A stretch of 64,000 bases of DNA, from assembly GCA_963700785.1 (NCBI GenBank), contig CAVOYZ010000008.1, positions 124,001 through 188,000 of the forward strand. The letters run 5' to 3'. Positions within the stretch are counted from its first letter, which is position 1. Every line of letters starts with the position of its first letter. Source of the stretch: CAXMST01 sp963700785. Its GTDB lineage: Bacteria > Actinomycetota > Thermoleophilia > Solirubrobacterales > 70-9. The notes under the pieces were generated by a model, which saw nothing but the letters and a program-made list of their open reading frames with translations, had not been told where the DNA came from and ran no database searches. The translations under genes were made by a program, and so were the position numbers. Of this stretch, positions 1 through 8,411 are shown in pieces.

Positions 1-651
1 GGCGTGCAGCCCGGCGGGGCTGCCGTCGAACAGCGCCTCGCCGTCCGCGAGGACCAGCAGCCGATCGCCGTAGCGCTCGGCCTCGGCGATGTCGTGGGTC
101 GTGAAGATCACCGTCGTGCCGTTCTCCGCGAGGCCGAGCACGAACTCCCAGAGCCGGGCCCGCTGGCGGGCATCGAGGCCCGTGGAGGGCTCGTCGAGGA
201 GCATCACCGCGGGCTTCGCCAGGAGGCCGATCGCGATGTTGACCCGCTGCTGGTTGCCGCCGGACAGCGTCCCGGCGAGGTCTGCGCGGCGATCGCCGAG
301 CGCAGTCTGCTCGAGCATCTCCGCGACCGCCGCATCGAGATCGGGGACCTCCTCGAGCCGCGCGAACAGCTCGAGGTTCTCCTCGACGGTCAGCTTCCGG
401 TAGAAGGCCGGCTGCTGCGGCACGAAGCCGACCCGGCTTTCGGCGATCGTGACCGTGCCGGCGTCGTGGGCGAGGCTGCCGGCGATGATCGAGAGCAGCG
501 TCGTCTTGCCGGCTCCGTTCGGCCCGATCACCGCCAGCAGCTCCCCGGGGGCGACGGCAAAGCCGACTCCCGTCAGGGCCCGGCGATCGCCGAAGCTCTT
601 CTCCAGCGCCGCAACCTCGATCGCGGCGGCGGTCGTTGCCCGCGCCTCCAT
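1..651 (-). CDS. ABC transporter ATP-binding protein (C-terminus cut by window edge)
   Basis: Cytoplasmic ATPase subunit of an ABC transporter, energising a membrane partner that would lie beyond the left edge. The reading frame is open from the ATG at 651 to base 1. Walker A GPNGAGKT is at residues 43-50, a Q-loop at 79-80, the ABC signature LSGGN at 129-133, Walker B MLLDEP at 149-154, then a D-loop and a TTHD switch histidine. The short pre-Walker-A region and LTVEEN segment resemble export-type (DrrA/CcmA-like) subunits, so an exporter is more likely than an importer. The substrate cannot be inferred. It is divergent from the ymdB-like gene with 61 bp between starts. Confidence 0.9.
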   Translation of the reverse strand, partial: MEARATTAAAIEVAALEKSFGDRRALTGVGFAVAPGELLAVIGPNGAGKTTLLSIIAGSLAHDAGTVTIAESRVGFVPQQPAFYRKLTVEENLELFARLEEVPDLDAAVAEMLEQTALGDRRADLAGTLSGGNQQRVNIAIGLLAKPAVMLLDEPSTGLDARQRARLWEFVLGLAENGTTVIFTTHDIAEAERYGDRLLVLADGEALFDGSPAGLHA

Positions 652-712
652 CGTCGGAAAGCTAGACGGTCCTGGGGAGCGGCTCGTCGCCGGGATCGGC
701 AAGACTGGGTCG

Positions 713-1492
713 ATGCGGATCGTTTTCGTCGCCGATGTCGTCGGCAAGCCAGGCCTGCGCGCGCTGGCGGAGAAGCTGCCCGAGCTGCGCCGCCGCCACG
801 ACTCCGATCTGGCGATCGTCAACGGTGAGAACTCCGCCGGCGGGGTCGGGATCAACGAGCGCTCCGCGGCGGCGATCTTCGCCGCCGGGGCCGACGTGAT
901 CACGCTCGGCAACCACGCCTACCGTCAGCGTGACTGCTACGAGATGCTCGACCGCGACGAGCGGATCGTGCGGCCCGCGAACTACCCGAAGGCGAACCCT
1001 GGACGCGGCGCGACCGTGGTCGAGGGCGGCGGCCGGAGGGTCGGGGTGCTGAACCTCTCGGGAGCGCTGCAGCTGACCGTGGCCCGCTCTCCGTTCCACG
1101 CTGCAGACGCCGAGCTCGCGGAGCTCGAACGCCGCGGTGCCGAGGTGATCGTGGTCGACTTCCACGCGGAGGTGACGAGCGAGAAGGTCGCGATGGGCTG
1201 GTACCTCGACGGCCGGGTCGCCGCGGTGCTCGGCACCCATACCCACGTGCCGACCGCGGACGCACGCGTGCTGCCGGGCGGCACGGCGTTCGTCTCCGAC
1301 GCCGGGATGACCGGCTCGCGTCAGAGCGTCCTCGGGGTCCGGATCGAGGACGCGATGGAGGGGTTCACGCGGCAGATGCCGACCCGCTTTCGGACCGCCG
1401 AGGACGATGTCTGGATCAACGCCGCCGCACTCGAGATCGACGGCGCCGGCCGAGCGGTCTCGATCGAGCAGATCCTCGAGCCCGTCGACTAG
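713..1492 (+). CDS. YmdB-family metallophosphoesterase (TIGR00282 type)
   Basis: Predicted di-metal phosphodiesterase; characterised relatives hydrolyse 2',3'-cyclic nucleotides and affect RNA turnover and biofilm decisions. The 259-residue length matches the family. The metal-ligand set is complete: Asp8, Glu39-Asn40 (NGEN), Asn67-His68 (LGNH), His151, His176 and His178 (GTHTH). The ATG at 713 was chosen because it places Asp8 at the usual position; the frame is open further upstream but that part does not look coding. It ends 47 bp before a convergent gene, with a hairpin spanning the gap. In-vivo substrate is unknown. Confidence 0.9.
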   Translation: MRIVFVADVVGKPGLRALAEKLPELRRRHDSDLAIVNGENSAGGVGINERSAAAIFAAGADVITLGNHAYRQRDCYEMLDRDERIVRPANYPKANPGRGATVVEGGGRRVGVLNLSGALQLTVARSPFHAADAELAELERRGAEVIVVDFHAEVTSEKVAMGWYLDGRVAAVLGTHTHVPTADARVLPGGTAFVSDAGMTGSRQSVLGVRIEDAMEGFTRQMPTRFRTAEDDVWINAAALEIDGAGRAVSIEQILEPVD

Positions 1493-1507
1493 CTCGACCG
1501 CGATGAC

Positions 1508-1543
1508 ATGACCGGCGGGAGTAGTAGCCCGCCGCGGGGTCAT
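1508..1543. terminator. bidirectional hairpin terminator between convergent genes
   Basis: Arms ATGACC and GGTCAT flank an inner GGCGGG/CCCGCC stem with an 8-base loop, with a small bulge (GCG) on the 3' side. The stop codon of the leftward membrane protein lies inside the 3' arm. No U-tract on either side, so an intrinsic terminator is only likely from position. Confidence 0.45.
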
Positions 1544-3006
1544 TCGCGCGCGGGCGGCAGGGACCGCGCCGGCTGCGCCCGCTCCGGGCGGAACGCGATC
1601 GCCAGCAGCAGCAGCGGCAGGAACCAGACGATGTACAGGTAGAACCAGTGCTCGGCGGTGAGCTGAACCGAGATCATCACCGCCGCTCCGAGGGCCCCGA
1701 TCTGGGCCGGAGTCCGCTCGCGCGGGACCAGTGCAACCGCCAGCGCCAGCGCCACGGCGGCGAGCTTGACGGCGGTGTGGAGAGCCTCGAGGTCGGCCTG
1801 GCCCCAGATCGAGAACGGAGACTCGCGGCCCGCCTGGCTGCCGGCCGTGCGCTCCCAGAAGACCGCGAGGCCGGGGTCGATCGCGGGGTGCGCGAGCATC
1901 AGCAGCGCGGTGGCGAGAAAGGCGCCGCCGTAGAGCAGTGCCGGCCTCAGGCGCTCGCGATCGGGGCGCCGGATGCCGGCGAGGCCGCTGCGGCCGGCCA
2001 GATAGAGCGGGGCGAGGGCGAGCGGGGCGAACTTGGTCGCGGCGGCGAGGGCGAGCAGCGCTCCACGGGCCAGCGGCTGGGCGAACAACGCCAGGCTCCA
2101 GATCAGCAGCGCCGCAAGCAGCGAATCGTTCGAGTTCGACTGCAGGACGAAGGCCGTGTACGGGTACGCGAGCCATGCGAACGCCAGGGTCGCGGCGAGG
2201 CGCCTGCCCGAGAGGCGGAGGCCGAGCACGATCAGGCCGAGCACGCAGAGGAGATCGAAGGACAGTGCGGCGGCCCGCGCCGCCGGCAGCGAGTCCCAGG
2301 CGCCGCTCCAAGGAAAGACCTGCTCGAACGGAACGTAGGCGAAGTAGTTGGCCGGCCCGTAGGTGTCCCCGGTCGGATTGTTCGACGGAAAGGCCGCCTC
2401 GCCGTAGATCGGCTCGGCGTCGGTGATCCGGTCGGCGCCGACCACCCCGGCGTAGCCGACGTCGATGACCCCGGAGTCGGCGATGTTGAGTGCGACCCGG
2501 AAGACGGCCAGTGCGACGCACAGCAAGACCATCGCCCGCAGCGGCATCGACGGCCGCAGCGGCGCAGCGCCCCGACCGAAGCCCACCCAGAGCATCCGGG
2601 CCAGCAGATAGACCAGCGGCGGGTAGTACAGCGCCACCGCGGACCCGATCTCGGCGTCGTTGAAGAACGCCTGCGAGATCCCGAACGAGAGCAGCGCGAG
2701 CAGGTCGAGGTGTGCGATCCGACCGGGGCGGCGCCAGTCGAGCAGGCCGAGCAGGAACAGCGCCGCCATCGGGATCCAGACGTACGGCGCGTTCAGCAGG
2801 TGTCCGAACTGCCCCTCCCGGCCCCGCGCCATCGGCCAGGCGACCTGGATCCCGGTCCACGACTCGAGGATCTCACCGCTGATGCCGTCGACCACCACGA
2901 GCACCACCTTCTCGCCGCGGTCGAAGTAGCCGACCTCCCAGTTCTGGGTCGGCTTTGCGTCGATGCCGGCGGTCAGCTTCCCGCGCCGGGCGCGCTCGCC
3001 GATCAC
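1540..3006 (-). CDS. polytopic membrane protein, GT-C/GT87-like glycosyltransferase candidate
   Basis: From the first standard start (GTG at 3006) this is 488 residues. The N-terminal part has a PepSY-like stretch (VVVDGISGEILESWTG, then WPMARG), followed by about ten hydrophobic segments with acidic/proline loops (FNDAEIGSAVALYYPP, YGPANYFAYVPFEQVFPW) of the type found in polyprenyl-phosphate-sugar-dependent GT-C enzymes. A sugar transfer role in the membrane is inference, supported by the upstream GtrA gene. Coding sequence clearly continues upstream to about 3243, including a signal-peptide-like run, but no ATG, GTG or TTG is in frame there, so the true start is unresolved. The full protein would be about 566 residues. 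Confidence 0.75.
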   Translation of the reverse strand: MIGERARRGKLTAGIDAKPTQNWEVGYFDRGEKVVLVVVDGISGEILESWTGIQVAWPMARGREGQFGHLLNAPYVWIPMAALFLLGLLDWRRPGRIAHLDLLALLSFGISQAFFNDAEIGSAVALYYPPLVYLLARMLWVGFGRGAAPLRPSMPLRAMVLLCVALAVFRVALNIADSGVIDVGYAGVVGADRITDAEPIYGEAAFPSNNPTGDTYGPANYFAYVPFEQVFPWSGAWDSLPAARAAALSFDLLCVLGLIVLGLRLSGRRLAATLAFAWLAYPYTAFVLQSNSNDSLLAALLIWSLALFAQPLARGALLALAAATKFAPLALAPLYLAGRSGLAGIRRPDRERLRPALLYGGAFLATALLMLAHPAIDPGLAVFWERTAGSQAGRESPFSIWGQADLEALHTAVKLAAVALALAVALVPRERTPAQIGALGAAVMISVQLTAEHWFYLYIVWFLPLLLLAIAFRPERAQPARSLPPARE

Positions 3007-3243
3007 GGTCGGGTCGGTGTCGGCGATTCGCAGCGCCCGTCGCGGACCGATCAGATAGTCCGCGGGCTTCTGCGGCAGCGAGGCGGGCAGCTCGGTTCCC
3101 GCCGTCGATCCGGCCGCTGTCTGCCGTGCCGGGGCGGGTGTGGCCAGAGCGAGCGCCGCAAGCGCGGCGACCGCGATCGCCGCGATCCACCTGCAGGCAG
3201 CCGCGGGCCGCTGGCCTGGTCGCTGGACGCTCGGCTCCTCGAT
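3007..3243 (-). other. upstream in-frame coding extension without a standard start codon
   Basis: In frame with the membrane protein that starts at 3006, this stretch encodes a basic segment, a hydrophobic run (WIAAIAVAALAALALA) ending in a TPAPARQ-like cleavage region, and a hydrophilic linker. The frame is open from 3378, where an in-frame TGA lies, but contains no ATG, GTG or TTG. An ATC at 3243 sits just after the GtrA stop at 3254. Confidence 0.6.
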
Positions 3244-3253
3244 GGCGACGACG

Positions 3254-3784
3254 CTACCGCGGTCGAGGCTCGCGCCCGAAGGTCCAGAGCTTGTTGCCGA
3301 TGAAGTTGACCGGAGTCGCCACGGCGACCGCGATCGCCTGCGCCGGCAACTCCGAGACTCCGGCGCCGTCGACCAGGATCAAGAGGACGAGCAGGTTGAC
3401 GCCGAGGCCCGCAACGCTGACCGCCAGAAACCGGGCGGCCTGGAAGCCGGCGTGGTCGTCCAGCGCCCCCTGCGAGCGGAAGGTCCAGACGCGGTTGAGG
3501 ATGAAGTTGTTGGTGACGGCGACGACGAATGCGCCGACCGCAGCAAGCACGTGGTGGACGTCGCCGACGGAGGTCAGCAGCGCGAAGACGGCCAGGTTGA
3601 TCACGTAGCCGGACCCGCCGACCACGGCGAACTGGAAGAGCTGCAGCCAATTGGCCGGGCGGCGGGTGCCGAGGTGGACCCGGCGGGCGAGGCCCCAGGC
3701 GGCGTCGGCGGCGCGCGCGGTCCTGCCGCGATCACCGCTGGGAGACGACGCGGGGCGCTGATCGGCGGGCGGCGCGTCGGTCAC
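3254..3784 (-). CDS. GtrA-family membrane protein
   Basis: Small four-helix membrane protein of the GtrA family; relatives help move or present polyprenyl-phosphate-linked sugars across the membrane. 176 residues from GTG 3784. Hydrophobic helices are at about 47-67, 73-93, 108-130 and 138-160, with the family hallmark FILNRVWTFR after helix 2 and a second NFIGNKLWTFGR at the C-terminus. The start is chosen because GTG overlaps the TGA of the preceding gene (GTGA) and AGGAGG lies just upstream. The middle position in a three-gene leftward operon with a phosphodiesterase and a GT-C-like protein suggests glycan or lipid modification. Confidence 0.88.
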   Translation of the reverse strand: MTDAPPADQRPASSPSGDRGRTARAADAAWGLARRVHLGTRRPANWLQLFQFAVVGGSGYVINLAVFALLTSVGDVHHVLAAVGAFVVAVTNNFILNRVWTFRSQGALDDHAGFQAARFLAVSVAGLGVNLLVLLILVDGAGVSELPAQAIAVAVATPVNFIGNKLWTFGREPRPR

Positions 3785-5349
3785 CTCAGAGCCTCCTGGC
3801 GCAGCCGTGCGCCACTCGCGGGCGCGCTCAGCCCGAAGTGTGCGCGCGCGAGGCCGGCGACGTCGGAGATCGCCCACTGGTCCCGCTTCGGCCGCTCGCC
3901 CTCCAGGCCGACCGTCAGCAGCGGCGCGAGCGAGTCGCCGGCGAGCAGCGAACCGTGGCTGCCGCCCGGGATGTGGGTGGTGCCGCCCCAGTCGACCAGC
4001 TCGTAGCCGGGGGCCGCCGAGATCAGCAGGTCGGCGGCGTATGGCGATCGCAGCGCCGACCAGAGCCGCGCGAAGGCGTCCGGGTAGCGCGAGGAGTCGA
4101 CGATCCCGCCGGACCGCTCGAGCTCGAGCAGCTCGAGGTCGCCCTCCCAGCTCCAGCCTGCGGCGCGGCGATCGCTCGCGGTCCGGCCGGGCGCGAAGCG
4201 CAGCTGCTCGCCCTCCCGCTCAACGACCGCCCAGCGGCAGTCGGGCACTCCGACCGAGCGACGCTGCGCCGGGCGGCCGTCGGCTTCAGCGAGCCAGGCG
4301 ATCAGATCTACACCGGGGTGCTGGGCGACCGTGGCCCGCACGCCGTCGTGCAGGCGCCGACCGCGCGCCTCGTCTCGCAGCACCCAGACCCCGGCCGCCC
4401 GCGAGCTCGGCCCGACCGCCAGCTCCGCCCGGTGGGGATCCTCGGCATTCGGCTGCAGCACGTGCCAGTCATCCGCCAGCAGCCCGGCGAGGTCGAGCTC
4501 CGAGTGAACGTCGGTCTGGGCGTGATCGGCCATCAGGATCACCGCGTTGTCAACCAGGAAGGCATCGATCCCGCCGGCTGCCTCGACGATCTCGCCGAGG
4601 CACTCGTCCGCGTGCGCGATCGAGCTCGCGCTGGCCTCCGGCCCGTAGCGATGCGAGTAGTGGTCGTTGTCGGGCAGCGAGAAGAGCATGAAGTCGTAGA
4701 GATCGCGCTCGACGAGCTCGACGCCGACGCAGGCCGAGTAGTCGTCGCGGGCGTCGGGTCGGGCGAGGGTCGGCCTGCAGGGCACCTTCTGGGAGGCGTA
4801 GAGCTCGCCGTAGAAGAGCTCGTCGGGACCCCAGACGGCGTGGTGGAACTTGGCCGCGGTCGCAACCCTTCCGAGCAGGCCCTCGAGCCCGAGCTCGTGG
4901 CGAGTGCGGCCGCGGTAGATCAGAAACGGGGTGCAGGCGCTGCGGAGACCGACGTCGCCGAAGCTCTCGTAGAGGGTCTCGACACCATGCGAGAGGTGCC
5001 CCATGTTCATGTTGTAGACCGTGTCGTAGAGCGCGCTGAACAGGCCGAATGTCCTCGTCGCCTCCCAGGAGGACCCGTACTCGACGTAGCGGCGCTCGGC
5101 CCGGTGGTACCAGTTCATGCCGGGAATGAAGTGGCCGTCGGGGCGGGCGCCGGTCATGATCTCGGAGGTGCAGACCGGGGTCACCGAGGGGAAGCTCGAG
5201 ACGCAGTCCTCGATCAGCTCGCCCCGGGCGAGGAGCGCCCCGAAGGTCGGCGCGTCCCCCTCCGCGACGGTCCGCTTCAGCATGTCGGTTCGCAGCGAAT
5301 CGACTACGACGAGGACGAGCTTGCGTTGCGCGTTCGCTGATTCGGGCAC
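3781..5349 (-). CDS. alkaline-phosphatase-superfamily phosphodiesterase
   Basis: 522-residue enzyme of the type I phosphodiesterase/nucleotide pyrophosphatase group. Metal and nucleophile signatures appear in order: VVVDSLR near the N-terminus, the nucleophile region PSVTPVCTSEIMTG, DNDHYSHRYG, ILMADHAQTD, and a C-terminal GGSHGS. No signal peptide is evident, so a cytoplasmic location is the simplest reading, which is unusual for enzymes acting on exported phosphodiesters. The GTG at 5349 gives the minimal complete domain; the much longer open frame upstream lies antisense to the aminotransferase and is not coding. First gene of the operon with GtrA. Substrate unknown. Confidence 0.82.
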   Translation of the reverse strand: MPESANAQRKLVLVVVDSLRTDMLKRTVAEGDAPTFGALLARGELIEDCVSSFPSVTPVCTSEIMTGARPDGHFIPGMNWYHRAERRYVEYGSSWEATRTFGLFSALYDTVYNMNMGHLSHGVETLYESFGDVGLRSACTPFLIYRGRTRHELGLEGLLGRVATAAKFHHAVWGPDELFYGELYASQKVPCRPTLARPDARDDYSACVGVELVERDLYDFMLFSLPDNDHYSHRYGPEASASSIAHADECLGEIVEAAGGIDAFLVDNAVILMADHAQTDVHSELDLAGLLADDWHVLQPNAEDPHRAELAVGPSSRAAGVWVLRDEARGRRLHDGVRATVAQHPGVDLIAWLAEADGRPAQRRSVGVPDCRWAVVEREGEQLRFAPGRTASDRRAAGWSWEGDLELLELERSGGIVDSSRYPDAFARLWSALRSPYAADLLISAAPGYELVDWGGTTHIPGGSHGSLLAGDSLAPLLTVGLEGERPKRDQWAISDVAGLARAHFGLSAPASGARLRQEALR

Positions 5350-5402
5350 GGAGTCGGAGTAGGTTGGCAGAGTCGCGCGGCGGGGAAGCGGGCTCCGCCG
5401 GG

Positions 5403-6005
5403 TCAGCGCAGGACCCGAAGGCCCTCGTACTTCTCGCCGGCTCGGCGGCGGCGCCCGAGCCCCACGACGAGCAGGCCGATCAGGGCCAACAGCGAGGCCG
5501 GCGGGACGAAGAGAGCGAGCGCGGCGGTCGCGATTCCGGCGCCGCCGAAGAACAGCTCGAGCGTCGATGCCGCGCCGTGAGCATCGCCCGCCCGCCTCTG
5601 AGCTCCAGCGAGGATCTCCCCCGCCAGCAGGGCCGAGCCGGTGCCGAACAGCGCGCCGAGGACGAAGCCGATCGCCGCCGGCTCCCCCTGCTCGGCCAGC
5701 GATGCGGCGCCGAACAGGGCGCCCAGGACCCCGGCGGCTGCGGCTGCGCGAATCCGGCGATCGAAACGGCCGCGGCCACTCCCCGCCTGAGGCGGTCGGC
5801 GACTCTCGTAGAAGGCGAGCACGTTGGCGGCGAACAGAATCGCGATGAACCAGCCCTCCCCGATGAACTCCCAGTCGGTCCCGCGCAGGTCGATGCCGGC
5901 GTCGGTAGACGCCATCACGGCGATGAAGAGGGCGGCGAGGACACCGCCGATCCCGACCGCCAGGGCGAGGCCGATCGCCTGGCAGATCGCGAGCAACAGG
6001 TCCAT
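5403..6005 (-). CDS. DUF4126-like integral membrane protein
   Basis: 200 residues with about five hydrophobic helices: residues 4-30, 48-64, 87-104, 109-130 and 148-178. The sequence is rich in Gly/Ala/Leu and ends in a basic cytoplasmic tail (RRRRAGEKYEGLRVLR). This arrangement resembles DUF4126 proteins, but I assign the family tentatively. No catalytic motif is visible. It is separated from the phosphodiesterase by 53 bp on the same strand and is divergent from the aminotransferase with 61 bp between starts, so it may head its own transcript. Confidence 0.65.
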   Translation of the reverse strand: MDLLLAICQAIGLALAVGIGGVLAALFIAVMASTDAGIDLRGTDWEFIGEGWFIAILFAANVLAFYESRRPPQAGSGRGRFDRRIRAAAAAGVLGALFGAASLAEQGEPAAIGFVLGALFGTGSALLAGEILAGAQRRAGDAHGAASTLELFFGGAGIATAALALFVPPASLLALIGLLVVGLGRRRRAGEKYEGLRVLR

Positions 6006-6066
6006 CGCCGCCGCAGGCTAGTGGACACCGCGACCACGCGTGACTCGGTGCGGCAGACTTAGCGGC

Positions 6067-7464
6067 GTGAGCGGCCACCACCCCAGCAGCCGGCCCGAGC
6101 CCCCCGCCGGGCGGGCGCCGGGACGCCATCGCCGCGCGCACACGACGGCGAGTGACCTCGAGCGGTACGCCGGCCTGTTCGCCGGGCGGACCCGCGTGAT
6201 GCGGTCCTCGGCGATGCGGGACCTGATGGAGATCACCGCCCGGCCCGAGGTGATCTCGCTCGCCGGGGGCCTCCCGGACACCTCCACCTTCCCGCCCGAG
6301 TCGTTCGCGGCACAGATGACGCGGATCGCCCAGGAGTCCTCGGCGGAGGCGCTCCAGTACGGACCGACCGAGGGCTTCGCGCGGACCAAGCAGGTGGTCG
6401 GCGAGCTGATGGCCGCCGAGGGGATGGAGCCCGACCCCGACGACGTGATCGTCACCACCGGCGGCCAGCAGGCGCTCGATCTGGTCGCGAAGACGCTGAT
6501 CGACCCAGGCGACGTGGTGATCGCCGAGGGGCCGACCTACCCCGGCGCGGTGCCCGTCTTCTGCTCGTACGAGGCCGACATCCGTCAGGTCCCGATCGAC
6601 GAAGAGGGGATGCGGATCGACCGCCTGATCGAGGTGCTCGAGGCGCTCGATCGCGAGGGCCGGCGACCAAAGCTGATCTACTCGGTGCCGACCTTCCAGA
6701 ACCCGGGCGGGGTGACGATGTCGGCCGGCCGGCGCAGGCGGCTGGTCGAGATCGCTCGCGAGCGCGAGTTGCTGATCCTCGAGGACAACCCCTACGGGCT
6801 GCTTCGCTTCGAGGGCGAGCCGGTGCCCGCCCTCTACGCGCTCGACGGCGGTGACTACGTGCTCTACACCGGCACCTTCTCGAAGATCCTCTCCCCGGGG
6901 ATCAGGGTTGGCTGGCTCTGCGCTCCGCCCCCGGTGATGGAGAAGATCGTGCTCGGCAAGCAGGCCGCCGACCTCTGCACCTCGACCCTGACCCAGTACT
7001 TCGTCGGCGAGTTCTTCGCCGAGGGGCGCTGGCGGGAGTACATCGACGACGTCTCCGAGATCTACCGGTCGCGGCGCGATGTGCTGCTCGGAGCGCTCGA
7101 GCGCTTCTTCCCCTCCGAGGCCGAGTGGTCGCGACCGGATGGGGGACTGTTCGTCTGGGCGACCCTCCCGGACTACATCAACACGACCGACCTGCTGGCG
7201 AAGGCACTGCGCGAGAACGTCGCCTTCGTCCCCGGCGAGGCCGCCTTCGCGGACGGGCTCGGGCGGAGCTCGATGCGGCTCAACTTCAGCGCCCGAACCG
7301 AGCCGGAGATCCTCGAGGGGGTGCGCAGGATCGGGCGCGCCGTCGGTGAGCAGCTGGACCTGTACCGGACGATCACCGGCGAGCACCGGGTTCCCGACCC
7401 GGTCGAGGCGGACGGAGAGGCGGCCGACGTGCTGCCGCTGCGGCGGCCGGGCGAGCGGCCGTGA
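6067..7464 (+). CDS. PLP-dependent class I/II aminotransferase (2-aminoadipate/LysN type)
   Basis: Fold-type I aminotransferase, probably moving amino groups between an amino acid and a 2-oxo acid in the cytosol. 465 residues from GTG 6067. The features are those of the LysN/MocR-C-terminal group: ISLAGGLPD near the N-terminus, TTGGQQALDL, YSVPTFQNPGG, LEDNPYG, and the Schiff-base lysine at residue 273 in TFSKILSPGIRVGW. The substrate could be 2-aminoadipate, aromatic or branched-chain; the sequence alone does not decide. Its TGA overlaps the GTG of the D-Ala-D-Ala ligase gene, so the two are translationally coupled. Confidence 0.88.
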   Translation: MSGHHPSSRPEPPAGRAPGRHRRAHTTASDLERYAGLFAGRTRVMRSSAMRDLMEITARPEVISLAGGLPDTSTFPPESFAAQMTRIAQESSAEALQYGPTEGFARTKQVVGELMAAEGMEPDPDDVIVTTGGQQALDLVAKTLIDPGDVVIAEGPTYPGAVPVFCSYEADIRQVPIDEEGMRIDRLIEVLEALDREGRRPKLIYSVPTFQNPGGVTMSAGRRRRLVEIARERELLILEDNPYGLLRFEGEPVPALYALDGGDYVLYTGTFSKILSPGIRVGWLCAPPPVMEKIVLGKQAADLCTSTLTQYFVGEFFAEGRWREYIDDVSEIYRSRRDVLLGALERFFPSEAEWSRPDGGLFVWATLPDYINTTDLLAKALRENVAFVPGEAAFADGLGRSSMRLNFSARTEPEILEGVRRIGRAVGEQLDLYRTITGEHRVPDPVEADGEAADVLPLRRPGERP

Positions 7465-8399
7465 AGGTCGCGGTGATCATGGGCGGCCGCTCGCTCGAGC
7501 GGGCCGTGTCGTTGCGCTCCGGAGCGCGTGTCGCGGATGCGCTGGGGACGCTCGGCCATCGCGCGGTCGCGATCGATGCCGGCGAGCAGCTGGTCAGGAC
7601 CCTGAAGGCCGAGCGGCCCGATGTCGCGTTCATCGCCTTGCATGGGCCGGGCGGTGAGGACGGCACCGTGCAGGAGCTGCTCGAGATCCTCGGGATCCCC
7701 TACACCGGCCCGGGCGTCGCCGCCTGCATGCGCAGCATGGACAAGGCGACGACCAAGAACATCCTCCGCGAGGCCGGGATCCCGACGCCGGACTGGGTCG
7801 CCTTCAACGCGACGGCGTTCCGTGAGCTGGGGGCGGCGGACGCGCTCGAGGAGATCGAGGCGGGGCTCGGCTTTCCACTCGTCGTCAAGCCCGCCGCTCA
7901 GGGCTCCTCGCTCGGGGTCCGCCTGGCGGCGACCCGGGACGAGGTTCCCGAGGCGCTGGTCGCCGCCTTCAGCTACGACGACCGGGTGCTGCTCGAGCGC
8001 CACGTGCAGGGTCGCGAGCTGGCCGTCTCGGTGATCGACGGGGAGCCGCTGCCGATCACCGAGGCCGTCCCGCTCGAGGCGGACCAGTTCAACTACGAGG
8101 CTCGCTACGAGATCGGCCGCACCTCATACAACTGCCCCGCCGAGATCGGCGGCTGGGAGGCGGCGGTGCGCGAGGCGGCCTCGGCAACCTGGCAGGCGCT
8201 CGGCCTGGCGGGCTTTGCGCGGGTCGACGTGATGCTCGGGGAGAACGGGCCCGAGGTGCTCGAGGCGAACGCGATCCCCGGCCTGACCGACACCTCACTG
8301 CTGCCGATGGCCTGCGAGGCGGCCGGGATCAGCTTCGAGCAGTTCGTCGCGCTGGCGATCGAGCAGGCGGTCGGCAGCGGGGTCGAGACGAGCCGCTAG
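7461..8399 (+). CDS. ddl: D-alanine--D-alanine ligase, DdlB-like paralogue
   Basis: ATP-grasp enzyme joining two D-Ala residues for the peptidoglycan precursor. 312 residues. Conserved elements: GGRSLERAVSLRSG (substrate Glu), HGPGGEDGTVQ, VVKPAAQGSSLGV, an omega-loop segment FNYEARYEIGRTSYNCPAEI, and the metal-binding EVLEANAIPGLT. The omega loop and the C-terminal LLPMACEAAG look like E. coli DdlB. The usual ...QG after the GEDG motif is QE and the usual NT is NA, so specificity may differ. It starts with GTG inside the aminotransferase stop. A second ligase lies at 36353. This copy may serve D-Ala-D-Ala or a related dipeptide. Confidence 0.88.
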   Translation: MKVAVIMGGRSLERAVSLRSGARVADALGTLGHRAVAIDAGEQLVRTLKAERPDVAFIALHGPGGEDGTVQELLEILGIPYTGPGVAACMRSMDKATTKNILREAGIPTPDWVAFNATAFRELGAADALEEIEAGLGFPLVVKPAAQGSSLGVRLAATRDEVPEALVAAFSYDDRVLLERHVQGRELAVSVIDGEPLPITEAVPLEADQFNYEARYEIGRTSYNCPAEIGGWEAAVREAASATWQALGLAGFARVDVMLGENGPEVLEANAIPGLTDTSLLPMACEAAGISFEQFVALAIEQAVGSGVETSR

Positions 8400-8411
8400 C
8401 TAGCTCTCGTC
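8387..8411. terminator. palindromic hairpin containing both convergent stop codons
   Basis: Arms GACGAG and CTCGTC surround the perfect palindrome GCTAGCTAGC, in which the TAG of the rightward ligase (8397-8399) and the TAG of the leftward nuclease (8402-8400) sit back to back. There is no spacer between the two genes. It could act as a bidirectional terminator; no U-tract. Confidence 0.4.

Noticed and set aside
662..2860. 732-codon leftward open frame across ymdB and the membrane protein
   Set aside because: It is a different frame from the membrane protein and antisense to ymdB; composition is arginine-rich shadow.
3781..7386. 1201-codon leftward open frame covering the phosphodiesterase and continuing across the aminotransferase
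   Set aside because: Only the part up to GTG 5349 has protein-like features; the rest is antisense to the aminotransferase and is Arg/Pro/Gly-rich low complexity typical of GC-rich shadow frames.
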